From Blastocatellia bacterium (GTDB taxonomy: Bacteria > Acidobacteriota > Blastocatellia > UBA7656 > JADIYM01), in NCBI GenBank assembly GCA_016705245.1, contig JADIYM010000020.1:67169-131168 (forward strand): a stretch of 64,000 bases of DNA. The letters run 5' to 3'. The notes below the pieces were generated by a model that saw only the letters and a program-made list of their open reading frames with translations, searched no databases and had not been told where the DNA came from. Below, piece after piece: positions 34,830 to 42,243 of the stretch (position 1 is its first letter; each line of letters opens with the position of its first letter). The position numbers were made by a program, and so were the translations under genes.

Positions 34830-34935
34830 GAGCTTCGCACACAGAGGCACGGAGGCACGGAGACACGGAGACGATCAATCAGGGTGGCAGAGAGTCTCCG
34901 TGCCTCCGTGCCTCCGTGCCTCTGTGTGCGAAGCG
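34830..34935. repeat. Intergenic inverted repeat between boxB and boxD, CTCTGTG family
   Basis: Arms of about 41 bp (34830-34871 and 34894-34935) with ggcacgg-type tandem words. It sits inside a likely operon, so either it is tolerated as RNA structure or the genes are separately expressed. Confidence 0.86.
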
Positions 34936-34953
34936 TCTCGTTCTCCCGTTTGG

Positions 34954-36390
34954 CTAGTTCCTCATGAACTTCACGTATTCGAAGTCCAGCGGCTGGCCGT
35001 TGATGCCGCGCCGGGGCGGCGCGATCCAGTTGGCGAACTCGCCCGCCTTCGTGCACGAAACCATCAGCGACTTCACGTAGGCGAGGTCCGCCTTCGTCGG
35101 AAGGAACGAGTCGCGAAGCCGGTCGTATTCTGCCGGATCGAGCAGGCTCCCCTGCGGATCGAACGGCATGTTCGCGTAGATGCCGACCTGCCGATTGAAC
35201 CGCTGCGACGGAAGCGCCAGCTTGAAGTCGATGCCCGCATCCGAGAGCGTCTTGTTCCACCGCTCCACGGCCCGCTCGCAGTCCTGTGCGTAAGAGTCGC
35301 GCAGCACGAGGTTCATCGCGCGGCGCATCGGGATCTCTTCCTTCGACATCCGGCCGCCGCCGACCGGCGCGTCGATCTCGTAGACGCCCTCGAGCGCGAG
35401 ATGGTCCGGCCAGCGCTTGTCGTCCGACTCCTGGAACCGGCCCTTGAGGCTCGCCGCAAAATACGTCGCCGCATTCGATGAGTCCTCGCCGCCGAAGAGG
35501 TCGAGCGACGCCGTGTACCACTCGTTGACGTACTTCTGGATGATCTCGATCGGCACGCCGCCCACAGTCGTGACGTCGCCGTCCGCCGCTTCCTTCATGA
35601 GCTGAGCCGTCCGCTCGACGACGCGGCCGACGCCGGTCTCGCCGACGAAGAGATGATGTGCTTCCTCGGTCAGCATGAACTGCGTCGAGCGGGCGAGCGG
35701 ATCGAACGCCGATTCCGCGAGCGCCGCGAGCTGGAACTTGCCGTCGCGGTCCGTGAACATCGTGAAGCAGAAAAACGCGAGCCAGTCCTCGATCGGCTTG
35801 TTGAACGCGGCGAGGATGCGCGGCGAGTCCGCGTTGCCGGAGCGCCTGACGAGCATGTCCTCCGCTTCCTCGCGGCCGTCCTTTCCGAAATACTGGTGCA
35901 GCAGGTAGACCATCGCCCAGAGGTGACGGCCTTCCTCTACGTTCACCTGGAAGAGGTTGCGCAGGTCGTAGAGCGACGGTGCGCACTTGCCGAGCAGCCG
36001 CTGCTGCTCGACCGACGCCGGTTCCGTGTCGCCCTGCGTCACGATGATGCGCTTGAGCTCCTTGCGGAACTCGCCGGGGATCTCGTTCCACGCGGACTTG
36101 CCGATGTTGTCGCCGAACGAGATGAGCTTCTGCTCCTCGCGCGGGGTCAGGAAGATGCCCCAGCGATAGTCCGGCATCTTCACGTAGTCGAAGTGCGCCC
36201 AGCCGCCCTTGTCGACGCCGACGGCGGTGCGGAGATAGACCTGGTCCTGCTGGAAGCCCTCGGGCCCCATGTCCATCCACCACTGGAGGAAGTTCGGCTG
36301 CCACTCCTCGAGCGCGCGCTGCAGTTTGCGGTCGCCCGCGAGGTTGACGTTATTCGGGATTTTCTCGGTGTAGTCGATCGATGCGGACAT
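34954..36390 (-). CDS. boxB: Benzoyl-CoA 2,3-epoxidase subunit BoxB
   Basis: The 478-residue product matches BoxB, the diiron oxygenase that epoxidises benzoyl-CoA. Candidate iron ligands lie in VEEGRHLWAMVYLLHQYF and MLTEEAHHLFVGETG; the N-terminal EWQPNFLQWWMDMGPEGFQ is also characteristic. ATG 36390 follows GGAGGAG inside the end of boxC, two bases after its stop, so the two are translationally coupled. BoxB normally takes electrons from the reductase BoxA, which is not in this window. Confidence 0.95.
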   Translation of the reverse strand: MSASIDYTEKIPNNVNLAGDRKLQRALEEWQPNFLQWWMDMGPEGFQQDQVYLRTAVGVDKGGWAHFDYVKMPDYRWGIFLTPREEQKLISFGDNIGKSAWNEIPGEFRKELKRIIVTQGDTEPASVEQQRLLGKCAPSLYDLRNLFQVNVEEGRHLWAMVYLLHQYFGKDGREEAEDMLVRRSGNADSPRILAAFNKPIEDWLAFFCFTMFTDRDGKFQLAALAESAFDPLARSTQFMLTEEAHHLFVGETGVGRVVERTAQLMKEAADGDVTTVGGVPIEIIQKYVNEWYTASLDLFGGEDSSNAATYFAASLKGRFQESDDKRWPDHLALEGVYEIDAPVGGGRMSKEEIPMRRAMNLVLRDSYAQDCERAVERWNKTLSDAGIDFKLALPSQRFNRQVGIYANMPFDPQGSLLDPAEYDRLRDSFLPTKADLAYVKSLMVSCTKAGEFANWIAPPRRGINGQPLDFEYVKFMRN

Positions 36391-36392
36391 GG

Positions 36393-38048
36393 TTACGTTC
36401 TCCTCCAGTCGAACTCGGGGCTCTCCGGCCTGCCGTAGAGCGTGAGCGCGCCGCGCTCGCCGACCGCGTTGGGCCGCTGGAAGATCCAGTTCTGCCACGC
36501 GGAGAGTCGTCCAAAGATTTTGGTTTCGAGGGTCTCAGGACCGGCAAATCGAAGGTTGGCTTCGAGACCGGTGAGCGAGTCCGGCGAGAGACTGGCGCGC
36601 TCTTCGCAGGCGAGCCGGATCTCGTCGTTCCAGTCCAGATCTTCGACGACGAAGGTGACCAGTCCTTCGTCGTTGGCGTCGCCCGGCGTCATCGGCTCGG
36701 TGAGACCGGCGACGCGGCACGCGCGTTCGGGATCGCCGAGGAATCGCGTTCCGAGGCGTGTGAGTCCGTTCGACATCGGCAGCGGTCCGGAATTCATCGA
36801 CGAGATCGCGATGTTCACTGCGTCGCTGTCGAGCATGTAGGAGCGGTCGGCTGCGAGTGCGAGCTCGAACAGGCTGCCGGCGAAACACGAGCCCTCGTCG
36901 ATGAGGGCGAAGAAGCTCTTCGCCGTCAGGTCGAGTCGCTTGAGCACGCGCTTCATGTGATGGGTGACTTCGGCGACGAACCAGTCGTCGCGACACTCGG
37001 CGAGCTGGGAATCCATGGCAAGAACTTCCGGGATTGCCCCGCGCGTCGAGAGGATGACCAGCCCGACGTCGGGATGGTTGAAACGCAGGCGCAGGAGCGC
37101 GTCGTCGAGCTCGCGGAACATCCGCAGGACGTACCAGTCGGCGCCGAGGTCCGAGGCGTTCGCGGGAATCGCCGGCAGGTCCTTGGGTCCGGTGATTTCG
37201 AGGCGGGCGACGCGCGGCTGCGGGCCGAACGTGAGCCGTACGTGACGGTATGCGATCGCTTCGTCCGTGATCTCTGGCTCGATGCGGTCGAGAACGACGC
37301 CCTTGCGGTCCGTGTGTCCGATGCCGGCGATCTCGGCGGCGCGCGCCTCGACCGACTCGGTGAACTTCGACGGAGGGAAAATGCCGTCGACGAGGCCCCA
37401 TTCAACGGCGCGCTTGCCCTTCACGCCTTCGGCGAGCGTCGTGAAGACGTCGGCGAGGTCGCGGCGGACCTTGCGCTTGTCGACGACGCGGGTCAGGCCG
37501 CCGGTGCCGGGCAACACGCCGAGGTACGGCACTTCGGGGAGCGCCACGGCGGAGCGACGGTCATCGACGAGGTAGATCTCTTCGCAGGCGAGGGGCAGCT
37601 CGTAGCCGCCGCCGGACGCGATGCCGTTGAGGCCGGCGATGTATCGCTGGCCGCTGTTCGCAGAGGCGTCCTCCATCGAGAGGCGCGTCTCGTTCGTGTA
37701 TTTGCAGAAGTTGACCTTGAACGCGTGCGTCGAGCTGCCGAGCATGAAGATGTTCGCGCCCGACGAGAACACGCCGTCGAGCGCGCTCGTCACGATGACG
37801 CACGCGACCTCCGGGTGCTCGAAGCGGAGCCGGCTGACGGCGTCCGCGAGCTCCACGTCGACACTCATGTCGTAGGAGTTCAGCTTGAGCTGGTAGCCGG
37901 GCTTGAGGCCTTCGTTCTCCTGGACGTTGAGCTTGATGCGCGCGACGGGACCGTCGACCTCGAGCTGGATGTGGCGGTAGCGATCCGGCGACGTCTGGAA
38001 GGTGAGCGGCTCCGGATTGCCCTGTTTCGATTGTTCTGCGCTTGCCAT
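36393..38048 (-). CDS. boxC: Benzoyl-CoA-dihydrodiol lyase / 2,3-epoxybenzoyl-CoA dihydrolase BoxC
   Basis: ATG 38048 (MASAEQSKQGN) gives 551 residues containing two crotonase-like halves. The first has CVIVTSALDGVFSSGANIFMLG and GLNGIASGGGYELPLACEEIYLVDD, with VPYLGVLPGTGGLTRVVDKRKVRRD; the second has GLVILSTRGAIPEVLAMDS. BoxC opens the epoxide ring and cleaves it to 3,4-dehydroadipyl-CoA semialdehyde and formate. It is the first gene of the minus-strand box unit and seems to be translated from a leaderless or very short-leader mRNA, given the -10 at 38056-38061. Confidence 0.95.
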   Translation of the reverse strand: MASAEQSKQGNPEPLTFQTSPDRYRHIQLEVDGPVARIKLNVQENEGLKPGYQLKLNSYDMSVDVELADAVSRLRFEHPEVACVIVTSALDGVFSSGANIFMLGSSTHAFKVNFCKYTNETRLSMEDASANSGQRYIAGLNGIASGGGYELPLACEEIYLVDDRRSAVALPEVPYLGVLPGTGGLTRVVDKRKVRRDLADVFTTLAEGVKGKRAVEWGLVDGIFPPSKFTESVEARAAEIAGIGHTDRKGVVLDRIEPEITDEAIAYRHVRLTFGPQPRVARLEITGPKDLPAIPANASDLGADWYVLRMFRELDDALLRLRFNHPDVGLVILSTRGAIPEVLAMDSQLAECRDDWFVAEVTHHMKRVLKRLDLTAKSFFALIDEGSCFAGSLFELALAADRSYMLDSDAVNIAISSMNSGPLPMSNGLTRLGTRFLGDPERACRVAGLTEPMTPGDANDEGLVTFVVEDLDWNDEIRLACEERASLSPDSLTGLEANLRFAGPETLETKIFGRLSAWQNWIFQRPNAVGERGALTLYGRPESPEFDWRRT

Positions 38049-38055
38049 GCCGCGG

Positions 38056-38084
38056 AGTATAGGAGAAGTCGGAGTCGCACGCAA
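38056..38084 (-). promoter_or_regulatory. Promoter of boxC operon
   Basis: On the minus strand, TTGCGT (38079-38084) and TATACT (38056-38061) are separated by 17 bp. The expected transcript start falls at or within a couple of bases of the boxC ATG at 38048. No ribosome site precedes that ATG. Confidence 0.6.
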
Positions 38085-38092
38085 GATAATGC

Positions 38093-38121
38093 TTGGAGTG
38101 ACCCAGTATCGGCAGTATAGT
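38093..38121 (+). promoter_or_regulatory. Promoter of boxR, back to back with the boxC promoter
   Basis: TTGGAG (38093-38098), 17 bp and TATAGT (38116-38121). The -35 boxes of the two promoters are only 8 bp apart and together form a short inverted repeat, CAAG...CTTG, a natural place for BoxR to act. The predicted start is near 38128, at the second GTG of boxR. Confidence 0.5.
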
Positions 38122-38890
38122 GCATCCCGTGACGTCCGAACTCGATCGCGAAGAAGCCCGGGAGATTGTAAAGCGCGTGGGGCTGCGGGTGCGGCGGACG
38201 CGCGCGGCGCGAAAGCTGACGATGCGCGAGGTGGCCGAGACTTCAGGGGTTAGCCTGCGTTTCCTTTCGCAGCTGGAAGCGGGAGAAGCGAACATCTCGA
38301 TTGGCCGGCTGGCGTCGGTGGCCAAGGCGCTCGGGGTGTCGGTCGTGGAACTGGTCGCCGAGAATCCGCGGTGGGGGCAGAAGGGCGACTCGGTCGCGTT
38401 GCTCGGGTTGCGCGGTGCGGGGAAGAGCACGATCGGACCGCGGGTGGCCGGACAGCTTGGGCTCGAGTTCATCGAGCTCGACGAGCGGATCGAGGAGGCG
38501 GCGGGGATGGCACTTGCGGAGATCTTCTCGATGCACGGCGAGGGGTACTACCGCAGGCTCGAGACGGAAAGCCTCGAGACGCTGCTCGGTCAGCAACGGC
38601 CGTCCGTGATCGCGCTTTCGGGCGGGATCGTGCACAACGAGGACGCTTTTGCCGCGGCGCGGCGTGGCTGTACGACGGTGTGGTTGAAGGCGCAGCCGAC
38701 TGATCACATGCAGCGCGTGATCGACCAGGGCGATCGCCGGCCGGTGGCGAATCGGCCCGATGCGATGGAGGAGTTGCGGGCGATCCTCGCCGCGCGCGAG
38801 CCGCTGTATTCGCTCGCGGACGTGACCGTCGACACGTCGAGGCTCTCGATCGACGAAGCGGTTGCGCAGGTGGTGGTAGAGCTTGGGTAG
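38120..38890 (+). CDS. boxR: BoxR transcriptional regulator (XRE helix-turn-helix plus shikimate-kinase-like domain)
   Basis: The 256-residue protein has an XRE-type helix-turn-helix at about 20-80 (LTMREVAETSGVSLRFLSQLEAGEANISIGRLASVAKALGVSVVEL). Then comes a shikimate-kinase-like domain with P-loop LLGLRGAGKST and ELDERIEEAAG. This two-domain layout is that of BoxR, the benzoyl-CoA-responsive repressor of box genes in beta-proteobacteria. The kinase-like part is thought to bind benzoyl-CoA. GTG 38120 gives MHPVTSELDRE; the promoter position argues instead for GTG 38129. It is divergent from boxC. Confidence 0.93.
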   Translation: MHPVTSELDREEAREIVKRVGLRVRRTRAARKLTMREVAETSGVSLRFLSQLEAGEANISIGRLASVAKALGVSVVELVAENPRWGQKGDSVALLGLRGAGKSTIGPRVAGQLGLEFIELDERIEEAAGMALAEIFSMHGEGYYRRLETESLETLLGQQRPSVIALSGGIVHNEDAFAAARRGCTTVWLKAQPTDHMQRVIDQGDRRPVANRPDAMEELRAILAAREPLYSLADVTVDTSRLSIDEAVAQVVVELG

Positions 38891-38894
38891 TGCG

Positions 38895-38995
38895 GGGCTC
38901 TGTGTCTCCGAGCCTCCGTGTCTCTGTGTGCGAAGCTCTTCCGGGTGCGGAGAGAGCTTCGCGCACAGAGACACAGAGTCGCAGAGCCACGGAGG
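38895..38995. repeat. Intergenic inverted repeat, CTCTGTG family
   Basis: Arms of about 43 bp meet at gtgcgaagctctt and gagagcttcgcgc. It begins within a few bases of the boxR stop and lies between two plus-strand genes. Confidence 0.85.
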
Positions 38996-39089
38996 TGCTC
39001 TTCAACAGTGTTTTCCCCCGTGACAATCCAGTCCGGCTGGCGTAAGAATGCCGAGTCGGATTCTCTTCCTCTCTAAGGAGTTTCAACGA

Positions 39090-39581
39090 ATGAACGCAAA
39101 GATACTTGGTGGAGTGCTCTTCGGCGCTCTCGCGATGACGGGATGTGGCGGCGATGCGGGGACGACCACCAATGCGGCGAAGAACGTCGCGACGAATGCA
39201 GCCACGAACGCTGGCAAGACGGCGGTCAATGCCGTCACGAACGTGGCGACCAACGCCGGAATGCCGGGGGGCACGGTTGGTGGTCTTCCGGCCGACTTCC
39301 CGAAGGACATTCCGGTCTATACCGGCGCAACGGTCATCGCCGGGGCAACCGGAGCGATGGGCAAGGGCGCTACGTTCTCGACGGCAGACGATGCCGCGAA
39401 GGTCGCCGAGTACTACAAGGCCGAGCTCGCGAAGCAGGGCTGGAGCGACGTGAAGTCGGTGGCGGCTGGTCCGGCCACCAGCGTCACGGCGTCGAAGGAC
39501 AAGCGAATTGTGGCCGTCGGCATTACCAAGGGCCCGGACAACAGGACGATGATCTCGGTTGGCGAGTCCGCCAAGCCGTAG
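39090..39581 (+). CDS. Small lipoprotein of unknown function
   Basis: ATG 39090 follows TAAGGAG. The N-terminus (MNAKILGGVLFGALAMTGCGG) is a lipoprotein signal with lipobox around Cys18. A low-complexity Ala/Asn/Thr repeat (VATNAATNAGKTAVNAVTNVATNAG) follows. The C-terminal about 90 residues (DFPKDIPVYTGATVIAG... FSTADDAAKVAEYYKAELAKQGW) resemble a small alpha/beta domain seen in many environmental lipoproteins. Probably anchored in the outer or inner membrane. No function can be assigned. Confidence 0.8.
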   Translation: MNAKILGGVLFGALAMTGCGGDAGTTTNAAKNVATNAATNAGKTAVNAVTNVATNAGMPGGTVGGLPADFPKDIPVYTGATVIAGATGAMGKGATFSTADDAAKVAEYYKAELAKQGWSDVKSVAAGPATSVTASKDKRIVAVGITKGPDNRTMISVGESAKP

Positions 39582-39596
39582 TCATTCGACTCGAGG

Positions 39597-39652
39597 AAGA
39601 GTGGACAGGATTACAGGATTTTCACGAGAATCCTGTAATCCTGTCCACTCTT
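39597..39652. repeat. Intergenic inverted repeat, ACAGGATT family
   Basis: At least 20 bp of perfect complement (gtggacaggattacaggatt) around an 8-bp loop, 24 bp with flanks. It lies between convergent genes, 5 bp from the peroxiredoxin stop, in good terminator position. Confidence 0.88.
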
Positions 39653-39656
39653 CTGC

Positions 39657-40124
39657 TTATCCCTCTTTCAATTTCGCCAGGATCTCGGTGGCGTGCGTCT
39701 CGGGCTTCACCTTCGGCCAGACCGCAGCGATTTTCCCGGCTTCGTCGATGAGGTACGTCACGCGGTTCGTGCCCATGTACTTCCGGCCGTAAAGGCTCTT
39801 CTCGCCCCACACGCCAAACGCCTCGACGATCTTCTTGTCGTCGTCCGCAAGCAGCCGGAACGGAAGCTCGTACTTCGCGATGAACTTCTGGTGCGCTTTT
39901 TCACCGTCCGTGCTGACACCGAGCACCTCGACGTCGAGCTTCTTGAATTGCGGGAAGTTGTCACGGAACGCGCACGCTTCCTTCGTGCAGCCGGGCGTGT
40001 CGTCCTTCGGATAGAAGTAGATGACGACCTTCTTTCCCTTGAAGTCGTCGAGCTTCACCTTCGCGCCGTCCTGATCCTTGGCCGTGAATTTCGGCGCTTT
40101 CGCGCCAACTTCGAGCAGTGCCAC
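39657..40124 (-). CDS. bcp: Thioredoxin-dependent peroxiredoxin, BCP/PrxQ type
   Basis: The 155-residue product has the PrxQ motif [17 protein letters not shown] with peroxidatic and resolving Cys five residues apart. The usual core is present ([37 protein letters not shown]). It reduces H2O2 and organic peroxides with thioredoxin in the cytoplasm. GTG 40124 follows AGGTGA. Confidence 0.95.
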   Translation of the reverse strand: MALLEVGAKAPKFTAKDQDGAKVKLDDFKGKKVVIYFYPKDDTPGCTKEACAFRDNFPQFKKLDVEVLGVSTDGEKAHQKFIAKYELPFRLLADDDKKIVEAFGVWGEKSLYGRKYMGTNRVTYLIDEAGKIAAVWPKVKPETHATEILAKLKEG

Positions 40125-40228
40125 CGGTTCACCTCGCAGAAGAAGAATTGCCGTCGCCCCGAGATCCTAGCGATCTCGACGGGCGGCGGCAATCGCCGAT
40201 CCGCAACGACGAATCTGTGGTTTCAGGC

Positions 40229-40351
40229 ACCGTCCGTGGGACGCTCGCTACCGCTCGCGGCTCAAAGAACGGGAATCGAGGAACGGGGAGATCGATGCGG
40301 GTGGTCCCCGTTTTCTGAGCCGCGAGCGGTAGCGAGCGTCCCAAGGACGGT
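40229..40351. repeat. Intergenic inverted repeat, CGAGCGGTAGCGAGCG family
   Basis: Arms of 36 bp (40229-40264 and 40316-40351) contain gggacgctcgctaccgctcg and its complement, with a 51-bp spacer. Same family as 20429-20573. It lies between two minus-strand genes. Confidence 0.86.
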
Positions 40352-40369
40352 CGAACGGTTCCGATCATT

Positions 40370-41290
40370 TCAGCGGTAGATCTTCGGCACGAACTTCTGC
40401 GAAGACTTCGCCGGCCGGCGATATCCGTTGTTCTGCTGCCGCTCCGGAAGCATGAGCTCTTCCGTCTGCAGGTCCTCGTACGGGATCAGGCTGAGCAGGT
40501 GCGAAATGCAGTTGAGGCGCGCGGTCTTCTTGTCGTCGGCGTCGACGACGTTCCACGGACAGATCTTCGTGTCGGTCCGGTCGAACATGACGTCCTTCGC
40601 GTGGCTGTATTCGACCCATCGGCGTCGCGACTCGAGGTCCATCGGGCTCAGCTTCCAGCGCTTCGTCGGGTTCTCGACGCGCTCCTGGAATCGGCGTTCC
40701 TGCTCGTCATCGCTCACTGAGAACCAGTATTTGACGAGGATGAGGCCCGACTGGACGAGCATTTCCTCGAACCTCGGGGCCATCCTGAGGAACTCCTTGT
40801 ATTCGTCGTAACTGCAGAATCCCATCACGTGCTCGACGCCGGCACGGTTGTACCAGCTGCGGTCGAAGAGCACGATCTCGCCGCGCGCCGGAAGGTGGGG
40901 GACATAACGCTGGAAGTACCACTGGTTCTTCTCTTTCTCCGTTGGCGTGCCAAGGGCCGCGACCCGGCAGATGCGTGGGTTGAGGCTCTGGGTGATCCGC
41001 TTGATGACGCCGCCCTTTCCGGCGGCGTCGCGGCCTTCGAAGATCACCGCCACGCGCAATCCTCGGGTGCGAACCCACTCCTGGAGCTTGATGAGCTCCA
41101 TCTGGAGTCGCGCAAGTTCCTCGGTGTATTTGTAGTCGCGGACGGCTTTGGGCTTCTTGCCCTTGGCCTTTATCGATTTCGGCCGCCCGATGATCTTCGG
41201 CCATTGCAGCTCGATCGACTCGGCTTCGACAACGTTGCGTGCGACCTCGCCGCCGACGGTCTTGGGGTCCCGTTTCTTCGACTTGTTCAT
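40370..41290 (-). CDS. Polyphosphate kinase 2 family protein, long form
   Basis: ATG 41290 (MNKSKKRDPKTVGGEVARN) gives 306 residues. Family marks are P-loop FEGRDAAGKGG, ALGTPTEKEKNQWYFQRYVPHLPARGEIVLFDRSWYNRAGVEHVMGFC and WVEYSHAKDVMFDRTDT. The wording is closer to class I PPK2 (polyphosphate-dependent nucleoside diphosphate phosphorylation) than to the pair at 27.1-28.5 kb. This is the third PPK2 of the window. Confidence 0.93.
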   Translation of the reverse strand: MNKSKKRDPKTVGGEVARNVVEAESIELQWPKIIGRPKSIKAKGKKPKAVRDYKYTEELARLQMELIKLQEWVRTRGLRVAVIFEGRDAAGKGGVIKRITQSLNPRICRVAALGTPTEKEKNQWYFQRYVPHLPARGEIVLFDRSWYNRAGVEHVMGFCSYDEYKEFLRMAPRFEEMLVQSGLILVKYWFSVSDDEQERRFQERVENPTKRWKLSPMDLESRRRWVEYSHAKDVMFDRTDTKICPWNVVDADDKKTARLNCISHLLSLIPYEDLQTEELMLPERQQNNGYRRPAKSSQKFVPKIYR

Positions 41291-41412
41291 GTTGATGTCC
41301 GTTTCGGTGCTGCTGGATGAGAAGCCTGGGCGACCGGCAGGCGAGACGAATGTAGACCCAAGTTGAGGGAAAGCCAAACGGGAAGGGGAGAGCAGGCGGG
41401 AGCGTCCGATAT

Positions 41413-41478
41413 GCTTTGCGCCTTTGCGCCTTTGCGCCTTTGCGAGAGATCTCGCGCCAAGGCGCAAAGGCGCAAAGG
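41413..41478. repeat. Intergenic inverted repeat, TTTGCGCC family
   Basis: Left arm of three to four tttgcgcc units, right arm ggcgcaaaggcgcaaagg, with a short loop near gagagatctcgc. It lies just before the peroxiredoxin stop, between minus-strand genes. Confidence 0.86.
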
Positions 41479-41484
41479 TGAGAC

Positions 41485-42141
41485 CTACAGCGACTTCTTC
41501 GAAAAGTACCAGTCCGTCGTGTCGTACCCGGCCTTCATCCGCTCTTCCGCGGCCTCGGCCGTCTGCGGCGGCGGCACGATAACGTCCTCGCCCGGCTTCC
41601 AGTTTACCGGCGTCGCGACGCCGTTCTTGTCAGACGTCTGCAGGGCCTCGACCACACGCAGGATCTCGTCGATATTCCGGCCGTTCGTCATCGGGTAATA
41701 GACCATCGCCCGGACGATGCCCTTGTCGTCGATCATGAACACGGCACGCACGGTTGCCGTCGACGACGCGCCAGGGTGGAGCATGCCGTACGCGGTAGCA
41801 ACCTTCATGTCGAGGTCGGCGATGATCGGATACGGGATCTTCACGCCGAACTTCTCTTCCATGTTCCGCGTCCAGCCGAGGTGCGCGAAGACCGAGTCGA
41901 TCGACAGGCCCACGAGCTTGGTGTTGAGCGCCGCAAAGTCGTCCGCGCGACGCGCGAACTCGGTCAGTTCGGTCGTGCAGACCGGCGTGAAGTCGGCGGG
42001 GTGCGAGAAGAGCACCAGCCAGCTCCCCTTGTAGTCTGCGAGCGAAATGGGACCGTGCGTGGAATTCGCCGAAAAGGACGGTGCCGGCTCGTTCAGGCGC
42101 GGCAAGGAAGGCGCGGGGGACGCTGCGGTGTCCTGTGCCAT
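41485..42141 (-). CDS. 1-Cys peroxiredoxin (AhpC/Prx6 type)
   Basis: ATG 42141 (MAQDTAASPAP) follows GGAGGAAG. The 218-residue product has SHPADFTPVCTTELTEFARRADDF with peroxidatic Cys55 and no resolving cysteine. The long C-terminal domain (YYPMTNGRNIDEILRVVEALQTSDKNGVATPVNWKPGEDVIVPPP) is typical of Prx6-type enzymes. It reduces peroxides in the cytosol. Confidence 0.94.
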   Translation of the reverse strand: MAQDTAASPAPSLPRLNEPAPSFSANSTHGPISLADYKGSWLVLFSHPADFTPVCTTELTEFARRADDFAALNTKLVGLSIDSVFAHLGWTRNMEEKFGVKIPYPIIADLDMKVATAYGMLHPGASSTATVRAVFMIDDKGIVRAMVYYPMTNGRNIDEILRVVEALQTSDKNGVATPVNWKPGEDVIVPPPQTAEAAEERMKAGYDTTDWYFSKKSL

Positions 42142-42243
42142 GGTCGTTCTTCCTCCTTCAAACACTCAGTCGTTTAAATAGCTTCGGTGCCGGATCGTAG
42201 AGTCCGGACTGGGTCGCATCATAGCGGCGGCGTTGCCGCATCG

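Noticed and set aside
33248..36304. A 1018-codon frame covering boxD and part of boxB
   Set aside because: Upstream of ATG 34813 it is antisense-like Arg/Gly-rich shadow of boxB in another frame and contains the hairpin; boxD is the real gene.
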